Assembly (NCBI GenBank): GCA_963734295.1
Contig: CAVTGS010000018.1
Location: forward strand, 1-64,000
Source: JAEUMW01 sp963734295
GTDB lineage: Bacteria; Pseudomonadota; Gammaproteobacteria; Burkholderiales; JAEUMW01
Length of the DNA stretch: 64,000 nucleotides
Direction: 5' to 3'
Numbering within the stretch: the first letter of the stretch is position 1; every line of letters begins with the position of its first letter. This document shows, piece by piece, positions 47,236 through 55,897 of the stretch. Below the pieces are notes generated by a model. It was not told the origin of the DNA. It saw only the letters and a list, made by a program, of their open reading frames with translations, and did no database searches. The position numbers were made by a program, and so were the translations under genes.

Positions 47236-49253
47236 GCGGCTGCCGCGCCGCGCTCCGCCGGCTGGCGGCCGCAACCGCGCTCACGGCGGCCTCCCTCTCG
47301 GCGGCCGCGGCGCACCTCGATCTCGACGTGGCCCTCGATCCGGTAGAGCGCACTCTGTCCGCGCGAGCGACCCTGCGCTTCCCGGAAGGCGAACAGCCTG
47401 TCTTCGCGCTCGCGTCCGACGCGCTCGTCGAGCGTGCGAGCGCCGGCGGCCGCGACATCCAGCTCGAGCGAACCGCCCGCAACGGCGGTGCCGAGTACCG
47501 TGTCCCTGCGTCCGTCAAGCTGCGCGATCTCGACTTGAGCTATCGCCTGAAGGTTTCCCCCCTCGACGCGGGACGCAATCACCGCGGCGTCCTCGGCGGA
47601 CTGCCCGCGATGGCGGACGCGCAGGGCAGCTTTCTACCGGGTGGCAGCGGCTGGTATCCGGCGCCTCCGACGGACTTCACCTACGCCGTGACGGTGTCGG
47701 TGCCGAGCACCCAGCGGGCGCTCGTTCCCGGACGTCTGGTGAGCGAGTCGAACGCCGGGGGCATCTATCGCGCCCGCTTCGAGATCTCGCATCCCACCGA
47801 CGGCATCGACCTCATGGCGGGACCCTACGTCGTGCGCGAGCGTGTGGTGCGCATCGGCGATCGCGACCTGCGGCTTCGCACCTATTTCGGGCCCGATCTC
47901 GGCGACGCGCTGGCGGACGACTACCTCACCGCCGTCGAACGCTACCTGCGCCTGTATTCCGACTGGATCGGCGAATATCCCTTCGCCGGCTTCAGCGTCG
48001 TGTCGGGCCCCCTGCCGACCGGCTTCGGCATGCCGACGCTCACGTACCTCGGCGCGCAGGTGATCCGACTGCCCTTCATCCGCGACACGTCGCTCGGTCA
48101 CGAGGTGCTGCACAACTGGTGGGGCAACGGCGTGTACGCCGACTATGCACGCGGCAACTGGGCCGAAGGGCTGACGACGTTCATGGCCGACTACGCGTAC
48201 AAGGAACGCGCGAGCGCGGCGGCAGCGCGAGAGATGCGCCATGGCTGGCTCAGGGATTATGCCGCGCTGCCGGCGGGGATGGACGAGCCGCTCGCCGCGT
48301 TCACCTCGCGCACGCACAGCGCGTCGGCGGCGGTGGGCTACGGCAAAGCAGCGATGGTCTTCTACATGGTGCGCGAAAAGATCGGCACCGAGGCGTTCAA
48401 TCGCGCGATCCGCGCGTTCTACCGCGATTTCCGCTTCAAGCGGGCAAGCTGGGCCGACCTCGAAGCAGCGTTCTCCAAGGCTTCGGGCCAGCCGCTCGGA
48501 CTGTTCTTCGACACCTGGCTCACGCGCACCGGCGCGCCGCGGATCACGATCCCGAGCGCAGCCGCGGAGGCCACCGGGTCGAACTGGGATCTGTACCTGC
48601 TGCTCGCCCAGGAAGCGCCGCCGTACCCGCTCGACGTACCGGTTGCCATTCGCACGACGGCGGGAGAGAAGACGGTGCGGGTGCCGCTCGCAGCGGCGCG
48701 CGACGCCGCAACGCTCACCGTCCAAGGCAAGCCGCTCGCGGTCGCGGTCGACCCCGATTTCCAGATCTGGCGCGCACTCGAAGCGGGCGAGTCGCCGCCC
48801 ATCGTGCGCGAAGCGATCGCGGCGCGTGAACCGGTGATCGTCAACCTCGACGACGGCAGCGACTTCGTGCGGGCGGCCGCGACGCTCGGCCAAGCGCTGC
48901 TCGAACGGCCTGCCCGCAGGACCGACAGCCTTCCGGCCGACGCGCCGGTCGCGATCCTGATGGGCACACCCGCGCGCATCGACACGGCGCTCGCCAGATA
49001 CCGGCTGGGAGCGCGGCCGGAGCCGGTGAAGGGCAGCGCCGGCACGGCCCAGGCGTGGACCGTACGCAGGGACAACCAGACGGTGCTGGTGATCTCGGCC
49101 CGGAATGCCGAAGCGCTGGCAGCGCTCGCCCGTGCGCTCCCTCATCTGGGCGGCCAGAGCTGGGCGGTGTTCGACGGCGCGCGCGCGGTGGCGCGCGGCG
49201 TATGGCGCGCCGAAGCCGCGAGCGTTCCAGTCAGGCTCACCGGCGGAGGATGA
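47232..49253 (+). CDS. M1-like gluzincin metallopeptidase, exported
   Basis: 673 residues from a GTG that overlaps the ChaN-PDZ stop. Signal region (RRLAAATALTAASLSAAAAH). An aminopeptidase-N-like beta domain is followed by a catalytic domain with HEVLHNWWGN (zinc ligands) and the downstream Glu in RGNWAEGLTTFMADY near residue 320. The C-terminal 170 residues (from about DGSDFVRAAATLGQALLERPAR) form an extra domain I do not recognise. The GAMEN exopeptidase motif of classical M1 aminopeptidases is not evident; GFGMPTLTYLG occupies that place. A periplasmic peptidase working with the ChaN-PDZ protein is plausible. Confidence 0.85.
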   Translation: MSGCRAALRRLAAATALTAASLSAAAAHLDLDVALDPVERTLSARATLRFPEGEQPVFALASDALVERASAGGRDIQLERTARNGGAEYRVPASVKLRDLDLSYRLKVSPLDAGRNHRGVLGGLPAMADAQGSFLPGGSGWYPAPPTDFTYAVTVSVPSTQRALVPGRLVSESNAGGIYRARFEISHPTDGIDLMAGPYVVRERVVRIGDRDLRLRTYFGPDLGDALADDYLTAVERYLRLYSDWIGEYPFAGFSVVSGPLPTGFGMPTLTYLGAQVIRLPFIRDTSLGHEVLHNWWGNGVYADYARGNWAEGLTTFMADYAYKERASAAAAREMRHGWLRDYAALPAGMDEPLAAFTSRTHSASAAVGYGKAAMVFYMVREKIGTEAFNRAIRAFYRDFRFKRASWADLEAAFSKASGQPLGLFFDTWLTRTGAPRITIPSAAAEATGSNWDLYLLLAQEAPPYPLDVPVAIRTTAGEKTVRVPLAAARDAATLTVQGKPLAVAVDPDFQIWRALEAGESPPIVREAIAAREPVIVNLDDGSDFVRAAATLGQALLERPARRTDSLPADAPVAILMGTPARIDTALARYRLGARPEPVKGSAGTAQAWTVRRDNQTVLVISARNAEALAALARALPHLGGQSWAVFDGARAVARGVWRAEAASVPVRLTGGG

Positions 49254-49269
49254 CTGCGGCATCGTCACC

Positions 49270-50169
49270 ATGGGCTACCGCGGCCGCTTCGCACCCTCTC
49301 CCACCGGACCCCTGCACTTCGGCTCGCTCGTGGCGGCCGTTGGGAGCTATCTGGAGGCGCGCTCGCGTGGGGGCGAATGGCTGGTGCGCATGGAGGACCT
49401 CGACCCGCCTCGGGTGATCCCCGGCGCCGCAAGCCACATCCTGCACACGCTGCGCGCTTTCGGCTTCGAATGGGATGCACCGGTCGTGCACCAGAGCACG
49501 CGCACCGAGGCCTACCACGCAGCGCTGCAACGGCTGCGGTCTGGCGGATTCGTGTACCCCTGCGCCTGCTCGCGCCGTGAGATCGCCGACTCCGCGTGGC
49601 GCGGCCTCGAGGGGCCGGTGTACCCGGGCACCTGCCGCGACCGCCTGCGCGACGACCGCGCGGCACGGGCGCTGCGCGTGCGCACCCGGGCGGAGCCGAT
49701 CGCGTTTTCCGACACCGTGCAGGGGCGGATCGTGCAGTCGCTCGAGCGGGATATCGGCGACTTCGTCGTCTATCGCGCGGATCGCGTCTTCGCTTACCAG
49801 CTCGCGGTGGTGGTGGACGATGCCGAACAGGGGATCACCGACGTGGTCCGCGGCGCCGACCTGCTCTTGTCCACACCGCGTCAGATCCACCTGCAGCGCC
49901 TGCTCGAGCTGCCGACGCTGCGCTACCTGCACCTGCCGGTGGCAGTGAACGCCGCCGGACAAAAACTGAGCAAGCAGACCCTCGCCCTGGCGGTGGAAGC
50001 GGACACACCGGTGCCGCTGCTCGCGGCGACTCTCGGCTTCCTCGGACAATCGCCGGACCAGACCATGCGCCGCCTGCCGCTGCCGGCGTTCTGGCGTGCG
50101 GCGATCGCGCAGTGGAACACCGCTGCCATGCCGCGGGTGCGGGTGCAGCCTGCGCCAGCCGGTCTATGA
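49270..50169 (+). CDS. gluQRS: Glutamyl-Q tRNA(Asp) synthetase
   Basis: Truncated glutamyl-tRNA synthetase paralogue that attaches Glu to queuosine in tRNA-Asp. 299 residues, lacking the anticodon-binding domain. RFAPSPTGPLHFGSLVAA carries the HIGH-like motif, EDLDPPRVIPGA follows, a zinc-site CxC (YPCACSRRE) with a later C (YPGTCRDRL) is present, and AGQKLSKQTLA is the KMSKS equivalent. Start is the ATG at 49270; the frame is open upstream only through the end of the peptidase gene. Its stop overlaps the convergent amidotransferase gene by 6 bp. Confidence 0.95.
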   Translation: MGYRGRFAPSPTGPLHFGSLVAAVGSYLEARSRGGEWLVRMEDLDPPRVIPGAASHILHTLRAFGFEWDAPVVHQSTRTEAYHAALQRLRSGGFVYPCACSRREIADSAWRGLEGPVYPGTCRDRLRDDRAARALRVRTRAEPIAFSDTVQGRIVQSLERDIGDFVVYRADRVFAYQLAVVVDDAEQGITDVVRGADLLLSTPRQIHLQRLLELPTLRYLHLPVAVNAAGQKLSKQTLALAVEADTPVPLLAATLGFLGQSPDQTMRRLPLPAFWRAAIAQWNTAAMPRVRVQPAPAGL

Positions 50170-50949
50170 CAGCGACGCAAGCGGCTCGCCGTCGCGGAAC
50201 AGCAAGAGTTCCCCCGGCTTCATGGTGGTCCACATCTCATTGTCCGTGAGCGGTACGGTCGCGATCACGGCGACCCGGTCTGCCGGCGTGGTGAGCTGGC
50301 TGAAGTCCACCGCGTAATCCTCGTCCACGAGATGCGCGCGGGTGAACGGCGCCTGCCGCACGAGATAGGCGAGGCGCTTGGCGCAGTGCGCGAACAGCAC
50401 CTCGCCGTTCGACAGCAGATAGTTGAATTCGCCGAAGGCGGACAGCTCCGCCGTCACCTCGCACAACGCGCGGGAGAGCTCCGGCAGCTGGGGCTGACCA
50501 CCGGGAAACAGTCGGCGCAGGGTCTCGAGGATGTAGCAGAAGGCGATCTCGCTGTCGGTGCGCCCAACCGGATGATAGCGGCGATAGCGCCCGTTCCCGC
50601 GCGGCGCGAAGCCCTTGAGTGTGCCGTTGTGGGCCAGGGTCCAGTAGCGGCCCCACATCTCCCGCATGAAGGGATGGGTGTTCTCGAGCGCGACATTGCC
50701 CACCGTCGCCTTGCGGATGTGGGCGATGACGTTGAGCGAGTGGATCGGATAGCTGCGCACGAGCGCCGCCACCGGCGACTCGGCGGCCGGCTTGGTGTCG
50801 ATGAAGAGACGGCAGCCGGGCCCCTCGTAGAACGCGATGCCCCAGCCATCCGCATGCTCATCGGTGCGTCCGCCGCGGTGGTGAAACCCCGAAAACGAGA
50901 AGCAGATGTCGGTCGGGACATTGCAGTTCATACCAAGCAGCTGACACAT
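50164..50949 (-). CDS. Class II glutamine amidotransferase (YafJ type)
   Basis: 261-residue Ntn-hydrolase domain protein. The N-terminal MCQLLGMNCNVP exposes the catalytic Cys2. FHHRGGRTDEHADGWGIAFYEG, AHIRKATVGNVALENTHPF, LAHNGTLKG and GRTDSEIAFCYIL are typical of stand-alone glutamine amidotransferases of the YafJ group. The synthase partner or physiological substrate is unknown. Single gene, 67 bp divergent from the O-methyltransferase. Confidence 0.93.
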   Translation of the reverse strand: MCQLLGMNCNVPTDICFSFSGFHHRGGRTDEHADGWGIAFYEGPGCRLFIDTKPAAESPVAALVRSYPIHSLNVIAHIRKATVGNVALENTHPFMREMWGRYWTLAHNGTLKGFAPRGNGRYRRYHPVGRTDSEIAFCYILETLRRLFPGGQPQLPELSRALCEVTAELSAFGEFNYLLSNGEVLFAHCAKRLAYLVRQAPFTRAHLVDEDYAVDFSQLTTPADRVAVIATVPLTDNEMWTTMKPGELLLFRDGEPLASLS

Positions 50950-51016
50950 CGCTCAAGTCCGCATTACGATAATCACCCCGCCGCGTCTCGCGGCCCCCCA
51001 TCGTCTTCCAACGCCC

Positions 51017-51679
51017 ATGTCGAGCCGCACGTTTACCCTTCCCGACGCGCTCTACGACTATCTCGTGTCGGTGTCGCTGCGCGAAAGCGACGTCCTCCGC
51101 CGGCTGCGCAAGGAAACCGCCACGTTGCCGCGCGCCCACATGCAAATCGCGCCCGAGCAGGGGCAGTTGATGGCGCTGCTGGTCCGGCTACTGGGAGCAA
51201 GGCGCTGCCTCGAGGTCGGGGTCTTCACCGGCTACAGCACGCTCTGCGTCGCCTCCGCCCTGCCGCCCGACGGGCGCATCGTGGCCTGCGACGTGAACGA
51301 GGCGTGGACTGCCATCGCCCGGCTTTACTGGCGCGAAGCCGGTGTGGCCGATCGCATCGAGCTGTGCCTCGCCCCCGCCCTCGACACCCTCGACCGCCTG
51401 CTCGCCGAAGGCGAGGCCGGTGCCTTCGACTTCGCCTTCATCGACGCCGACAAGCCCAACTATTGGCACTACTTCGAGCGGGCGCTCGAACTCCTTCGCC
51501 CCGGCGGCCTCATCGCCGTCGACAACACGCTGTGGTACGGCCGCGTCGCCGATGTCGCGAACCACGACGACGAAACCGAGGCCATTCGCGCTTTCAACCG
51601 CCGCGTGCACGACGATCCGCGGGTCGACGTGAGCCTCGTGCCAATCGGCGATGGCATGACCCTGGCGCTGAAGCGATGA
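51017..51679 (+). CDS. SAM-dependent O-methyltransferase (family 3)
   Basis: 220-residue cytoplasmic enzyme of the caffeoyl-CoA/catechol O-methyltransferase group. SAM-binding LEVGVFTGYSTLCVA near 65-79, FIDADKPNYWHYFERALELLRPGGLIAVDNTLW with metal-binding Asp residues, and a C-terminal VPIGDGMTLALKR. These enzymes act on varied phenolic or CoA substrates; the target here is unknown. Start ATG MSSRTFTLPDALYDYL is the family-like beginning. Confidence 0.93.
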   Translation: MSSRTFTLPDALYDYLVSVSLRESDVLRRLRKETATLPRAHMQIAPEQGQLMALLVRLLGARRCLEVGVFTGYSTLCVASALPPDGRIVACDVNEAWTAIARLYWREAGVADRIELCLAPALDTLDRLLAEGEAGAFDFAFIDADKPNYWHYFERALELLRPGGLIAVDNTLWYGRVADVANHDDETEAIRAFNRRVHDDPRVDVSLVPIGDGMTLALKR

Positions 51680-51814
51680 CTCGTCTCAAGCGCGACCGGA
51701 CGCCGCTGCCCATCTGAGAACCGCTGTCACGCGCACCCTCCCGGCGCCCTTCACCGCTAACTCCTTGTTTCTTGTGCGATGCAATAATTTCGTGAGACAA
51801 GAAGGAAAAGCTAC

Positions 51815-51862
51815 TTGACATTAGCTAGTTAACGCCTACAATACGCATTGTGCAGTGCAGCA
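51815..51862 (+). promoter_or_regulatory. Phasin promoter and possible PhaR-type operator
   Basis: TTGACA (51815-51820), 16-bp spacer, TACAAT (51837-51842), about 75 bp before the phasin ATG. Just downstream TGCAGTGCAGCA (51851-51862) resembles TGC/GCA-rich sites bound by the PHA-sensing repressor PhaR. A TTCTTGT...ACAAGAA dyad lies upstream of the -35. The promoter is clear, the operator a guess. Confidence 0.7.
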
Positions 51863-51917
51863 AAACGACTGTCGAGCGGCACTGAAGAGTTATCACATCA
51901 TGCGAAGGAGTCTCATC

Positions 51918-52460
51918 ATGAACACCCCCGCCGTAGCCGAGCAAATTTCCGCTGTGAACAAGGAGGGCGTCGATATCACATTGCGTGCTGCCGGTATCGC
52001 CTTCGAAGGTGCCGAGCGTCTTATCGAGCTTAACCTGAAAGCGGCCAAAGCCGCCTTCGCGGATAGCGCCAAGGTCGCCAAGTCCGTCACCAGCGTCAAG
52101 GACGTGAAGGGGCTCTGGGCTGTGAAGCCGGCCGTGCTCCAGCCGGCCGTCGAACAGAACACCGCGTACTTGCGCGGTCTGTGGGAGATCGCTTCCGACA
52201 CCCAGGCCGAGCTCGCCAAGCTCCTGGAAGAGCGCGTCACGCAGCTCAACAAGACCGTCGTGGCGAGCCTCGACAAGGTGGCGAAGTCCGGCCCCGCGGG
52301 GTCGGATGTCGCGGTGGCCGCCGTGAAATCGGCGATTGCCGCTGCCAACTCCGCCTACGACTCGGCCGTGAAAGCCGCGAAGCAGGTGGCCGATCTCACC
52401 GAGGCGAACGTCGCTGCGGCGAGCCAGGTCGTGTCGATCGCGAAGAGGAAGGCCGCGTAA
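51918..52460 (+). CDS. Phasin family protein
   Basis: 180-residue helical, Ala/Lys-rich protein that coats polyhydroxyalkanoate granules. The Phasin_2-type domain runs about 8-110 (EGAERLIELNLKAAKAAFADSAKVAKSV, YLRGLWEIASDTQAELAKLLEE). An Ala-rich C-terminal half (AVAAVKSAIAAANSAYDSAVKAAKQ) is typical. The ATG at 51918 is chosen for the GAAGGAG site 8 bp upstream. Monocistronic, with a clear promoter and an intrinsic terminator. Together with the ptb-maoC and DUF3141 genes this implies PHA storage, although phaC itself is not in the window. Confidence 0.95.
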   Translation: MNTPAVAEQISAVNKEGVDITLRAAGIAFEGAERLIELNLKAAKAAFADSAKVAKSVTSVKDVKGLWAVKPAVLQPAVEQNTAYLRGLWEIASDTQAELAKLLEERVTQLNKTVVASLDKVAKSGPAGSDVAVAAVKSAIAAANSAYDSAVKAAKQVADLTEANVAAASQVVSIAKRKAA

Positions 52461-52487
52461 GCCGTCGACGCTGGTTCTCGACCGCCT

Positions 52488-52516
52488 AGCCCCGGGATAT
52501 TCCGGGGCTTTTTCTT
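52488..52516 (+). terminator. Intrinsic terminator after the phasin gene
   Basis: AGCCCCGG / CCGGGGCT, a perfect 8-bp stem (52488-52509) with a 6-nt loop, followed by TTTTTCTT. It begins 28 bp after the phasin stop. Confidence 0.92.
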
Positions 52517-52546
52517 GGGTGGCTGGCGTACCGCAGAGGTCAGTGT

Positions 52547-53374
52547 TCACTTACCGCCCTGGGCCGGCCATGGAACGTCCGCTGGCATCGGATAGTCGGG
52601 ATAGCGGCGCCGAAACGCGCGCAGGCTTTCGTCCGCCTGCGCCATCTCACCCTTGCTCCTGAGCTCTCGAATACGCTGCAGCCAAGCCTCGGGCGACAGC
52701 AGCTCGGCGTCATGATCGCCCTGCGGATCGGTTCCCGGCGGCGCCTTATGCAGTCCTCTTGCGGCGTCCGGCAGTGCCGCACTTGGCAGAACCCGGTTTT
52801 GGATTTGGTCCGCGGACGTGTCGGCCGGCGCCCCCGGGGGCGCCGGTGACGCCGAAGAGGCGGATGGGAGTGCCGACTGTTCGCGCTTCGCAACGACTTG
52901 GTCGCGGGTCGTGCGCTCGCGCGACGGGCGCACGTCGCGCGCTGCCGCGGTGACGGGTGCCTCCTCGACGCCCACGCCCGGCGCGGGTCGCGAAAGCTCC
53001 CGTGCCCGCTCGCCCGCGGTGACCTCGGCGCTCGCGGGCGGCGTGCCTGGCGTCGCTTGCCTGGATTCCGGGCGCTGCGGCATGGGCGCTTCGGCGACCG
53101 GTGCGAGGACCGGTTCGGGCCGATCTGCGGCGAGGAAAGCGACACTGACCCCGACCACGATCGTGGCCGCAACGGCGATCGGAACACCCCAGCGCCACGG
53201 CGGCACGCGCGTAAGGAGCCGCGGCCGCGAACCCGCGGCGCGCAGCGCTGCGGCGTGGAGGGCGTCGTCCAGCGCAGGCGACGGTTCCTCGCGGGCGGCG
53301 AGCCGATAGGCGCGCGACACGTCGTCCGAATAGAGCTCGCCGCCGTTGTCCGTCTGCCCGCGCAGATCACTCAT
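52547..53374 (-). CDS. Putative anti-sigma factor (single-pass membrane protein)
   Basis: 275 residues. The N-terminus (about 1-55) is helical and cytoplasmic (DDVSRAYRLAAREEPSPALDDALHAAAL), followed by one membrane helix at about 64-85 (WGVPIAVAATIVVGVSVAFL). A long Pro/Ala/Glu-rich disordered region and a short C-terminal domain (SPEAWLQRIRELRSKGEMAQADESLRAFRRRYPDYP) complete it. Its ATG overlaps the stop of the ECF sigma gene by 4 bp, which is the classic sigma/anti-sigma arrangement. There is no zinc-binding HxxxCxxC motif, so it would be a non-ZAS type. I infer its role from context. Confidence 0.72.
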   Translation of the reverse strand: MSDLRGQTDNGGELYSDDVSRAYRLAAREEPSPALDDALHAAALRAAGSRPRLLTRVPPWRWGVPIAVAATIVVGVSVAFLAADRPEPVLAPVAEAPMPQRPESRQATPGTPPASAEVTAGERARELSRPAPGVGVEEAPVTAAARDVRPSRERTTRDQVVAKREQSALPSASSASPAPPGAPADTSADQIQNRVLPSAALPDAARGLHKAPPGTDPQGDHDAELLSPEAWLQRIRELRSKGEMAQADESLRAFRRRYPDYPMPADVPWPAQGGK

Positions 53375-53931
53375 GCCGGGTCCTCCAGCGCCTGACGCAA
53401 CTTCGCGAGCGCATACCGCAGCCGGCTCTTCGCGGTTTCCGCGCCCACCTTCGTCACGTCGGCGATCTCGCCCACCGACAGCCCGCCCTCCTCGTGCAGC
53501 AGAAAGGCCTCGCGCTGCTCCGGCGGCAGTTCGGCTAGGGCCGCGAGGACCCGCCCTGCGGTCTCGCGGGCTGCCGCGTGCCGCACTGGGTCGACCGCCG
53601 CGCTCGCCACGGCCAGACCGTCCGGGCAGTCCGGATCGTCGAGTGAAAGGGCAGGCGCGTTGGACTTGCGACGCGACCGGTCGATCAGCCGGTTGACCGC
53701 GATGTGGTAGAGGTAGGTGGAGAACCGCGCCTCGACCCGGTAGCGCGCACGGGCTTCGATGAGCTTCATCCAGACCTCCTGAAAGATCTCCTCCGCCTCG
53801 CCCCGGCTCGCGCACTGCCGGAGAATGAAGCGGAAAAGACCGGCGCGATGGCGGCCGTAGAGCGCGTCGAAGGCGCTCGCGTCCCCGTCGCGATAGCGCA
53901 GCATCAGCTCCTCGTCGCGCAGCGGCTCCAT
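53371..53931 (-). CDS. ECF-type RNA polymerase sigma factor
   Basis: 186-residue sigma-70 family, group 4. Region 2 is at about 15-90 (SAFDALYGRHRAGLFRFILRQ, AEEIFQEVWMKLIEAR, FSTYLYHIAVNRLIDRSRR) and region 4 at about 125-180 (LPPEQREAFLLHEEGGLSVGEIADV, AETAKSRLRYALAKLRQAL). It begins the sigma/anti-sigma pair, with the downstream gene overlapping by 4 bp. It may control its own promoter and envelope genes; the target promoter sequence is not evident. Confidence 0.93.
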   Translation of the reverse strand: MEPLRDEELMLRYRDGDASAFDALYGRHRAGLFRFILRQCASRGEAEEIFQEVWMKLIEARARYRVEARFSTYLYHIAVNRLIDRSRRKSNAPALSLDDPDCPDGLAVASAAVDPVRHAAARETAGRVLAALAELPPEQREAFLLHEEGGLSVGEIADVTKVGAETAKSRLRYALAKLRQALEDPA

Positions 53932-54049
53932 GGCGCCCCGTAGTGTAGCAGTCGGAGTATCGGCCTCGGACGCGTCACCGGAATGCGCCCGAGCGGGGCG
54001 GACAACACGTCAAACGCAGGTTGGGCGGCAACCGGGTCGAGCACCCGTG

Positions 54050-54808
54050 TCATCGGATCGGCGCACGCTCGTCCCAGGCGAAGCCCAGCGCATGCACGCC
54101 GGCCCGCAGGTCGGCCATCGCCACCGCCACCCGGAGCGGGTCGCCGCGAAAGCCGAGCTCGATGCGGCGGCCTTCGGGCGCAAAGCGGGGCAGGCTGAAA
54201 AGCTTCAGGTCCGGAAACCTTTCGACGCAGGTGCTCATGACCGGCAGCAGCGCGCTCTCCGCCGCATCCTTGACGACGATCGCCTCGTCCACCGTCGGGC
54301 AGGCGTGGTGGAGGTGGGCGTAGAGATGGTCGAGCACCCACTCGATCATCGGTCCTGCCATCTCGGGAAATCCCGGCAGAAAGTGATGGTGTCCGACGCT
54401 GAAGCCGGGTATGCGGTTATACGGATTGGGAACGAGCGTGCAGCCTGCGGGCAGATCCGCCATCAGGTAGCGCGGATGGTCCGTGGGCATGACGCCGAAC
54501 TGGTCCTCCATCTCCGCCACTGCGCCCGCGTGCCGCACGAGTGGGACGCCGGCCGCCGCGGCCGCGCACTGGCGAGTGTGATCGTCCGGCGTCGCCCCGA
54601 TCCCGCCGAAGCAGAACACCGCTGTCTCGCGGCCGGCATACGTGCGGCGCAGGGTGTCGGTGATGCGGCTCGGCACGTCGCCGATATACTCGCAGAACGC
54701 GAACTCCAGACCGCGCACGGCGAGCAGCGCGATCAAACGCGGCATGTGCCGGTCCTCGCGCTTGCCGGTGAGGATCTCGTCCCCGATGATGATTGCCCCG
54801 AATTCCAT
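54050..54808 (-). CDS. MoCF-domain protein (CinA N-terminal-like)
   Basis: 252 residues with a molybdopterin-binding MoCF/CinA-N domain: MEFGAIIIGDEILTGKREDRH, FCEYIGDVPSRITDTL, VFCFGGIGATPDDHTRQ. The C-terminal deamidase domain of full CinA is absent, as in many stand-alone competence/damage-inducible-like proteins that may act on NAD or pterin compounds. The start is MEFGAII at 54808; five more residues are possible upstream. Single gene on the minus strand. Confidence 0.9.
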   Translation of the reverse strand: MEFGAIIIGDEILTGKREDRHMPRLIALLAVRGLEFAFCEYIGDVPSRITDTLRRTYAGRETAVFCFGGIGATPDDHTRQCAAAAAGVPLVRHAGAVAEMEDQFGVMPTDHPRYLMADLPAGCTLVPNPYNRIPGFSVGHHHFLPGFPEMAGPMIEWVLDHLYAHLHHACPTVDEAIVVKDAAESALLPVMSTCVERFPDLKLFSLPRFAPEGRRIELGFRGDPLRVAVAMADLRAGVHALGFAWDERAPIR

Positions 54809-54946
54809 CACGCCCTCCCGCAATTGGACGAGCGATTTTATCAGGCAACCCGGACGGTCGAGAGAACAACGGCCCCGCGCTTTAACAGGCTGTTAAGGCA
54901 GGCTCGCAACCGGGAGCGTGACGACGTGCCCGCCGGGGCACCCGCG

Positions 54947-55375
54947 CTACTGCGTGATGTAGGTCTCGAGCTGCTGAATCAGGAACTCCTGCTCGGAGAT
55001 GATTTCCTTCACGAGGTCGCCGATCGAGACGACGCCGATTACCCGGCCATGCTCGACCACCGGAAGATGGCGGCAGCGGATCTCGGTCATCATCGCCATC
55101 GCCTCTGCGACCGTCTGGTTGGGTTGCACACACACGATCCGCTCCGTCATCACTTCCCGCACCAGCGTCTCGCGCGAGGTCTTGCCCTGCAGGACGACGC
55201 GGCGCGCATAGTCGCGCTCGGAGAAGATGCCGACCATGCGATCCCCGTCCATCACGAGCAAGGCGCCCACGTCGGTGTCCGCCAGAACCTTCAGCGCCTC
55301 CAGCACGCTCGCGTCCGGCGACACCGAGATGATGTCGTGCGATTTGCCTTCGAGCAGTTGCTTGATTGGTCTCAT
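54947..55375 (-). CDS. Tandem CBS-domain protein
   Basis: 142 residues made of two CBS domains: about 8-60 (SPDASVLEALKVLADTDVGALLVMDGDRMVGIFSERDYAR) and 73-130 (MTERIVCVQPNQTVAEAMAMM, CRHLPVVEHGRVIGVVSIGDLVKEII). Such stand-alone pairs bind adenosine nucleotides and regulate partner enzymes or transporters. The partner is unknown here, and the flanking genes are unrelated in function. The start ATG is MRPIKQLLEGKSHDI. Confidence 0.93.
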   Translation of the reverse strand: MRPIKQLLEGKSHDIISVSPDASVLEALKVLADTDVGALLVMDGDRMVGIFSERDYARRVVLQGKTSRETLVREVMTERIVCVQPNQTVAEAMAMMTEIRCRHLPVVEHGRVIGVVSIGDLVKEIISEQEFLIQQLETYITQ

Positions 55376-55492
55376 GCCCTCTCCCCGGTGAGTGGATTAC
55401 GCCCTTGCGAACGCCTGCCGGCTCCAAGCTCCGATTAGTGTAGTCAAAGTTCCACGCCGGTCCAAGGAAAATAGGGGCGTCGCTGACGCCGG

Positions 55493-55888
55493 TCAGGGTC
55501 GGTCGAACGCGGTGGCCCAGATCGCCTTCACCTGCTCGTGCAGGGTCATGGGATCGAACGGCTTCGTAAGGACATCGAGCGCACCCAAGGCACGCAATCG
55601 CTCGACCTCGGATGGCGCGGCCTTGGCGGTGAGGAAGACGACCGGAATCGCCGCGGTGTCGGGGCGCTCGCGCAGCCGAGCGAGTACGCCGGGGCCATCC
55701 AGGTCCGGCATCATCACGTCGAGCAGAATCAACTGCGGACCGAATTCGCTTACCGTCTCGAGTGCCTCGGTCCCCGACTCGCAGGCCCGCACCTCGAGCC
55801 CTCCCACCATCTCGAGCGCAGCCTTCACGATGGTCCGGATGTCGTGGTTGTCCTCCACCACGAGGACCTTGCGCAGCGGCGACCGCAT
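55493..55888 (-). CDS. Single-domain response regulator
   Basis: 131-residue CheY-like receiver: KVLVVEDNHDIRTIVKAAL with the acidic pair, phospho-acceptor Asp in LILLDVMMPDLDG near 56, a Thr in FLTAKA near 86 and Lys in LTKPFDP near 108. It has no output domain. It is last of a minus-strand three-gene group (REC, Hpt, REC), facing away from the hybrid-free histidine kinase at 57.2 kb, with which it probably works as a phosphorelay. Confidence 0.94.
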   Translation of the reverse strand: MRSPLRKVLVVEDNHDIRTIVKAALEMVGGLEVRACESGTEALETVSEFGPQLILLDVMMPDLDGPGVLARLRERPDTAAIPVVFLTAKAAPSEVERLRALGALDVLTKPFDPMTLHEQVKAIWATAFDRP

Positions 55889-55897
55889 CGAGCGCGC

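Noticed and set aside
47634..49271. 545-codon minus-strand ORF
   Set aside because: Antisense of the M1-like peptidase, which has clear catalytic motifs on the plus strand.
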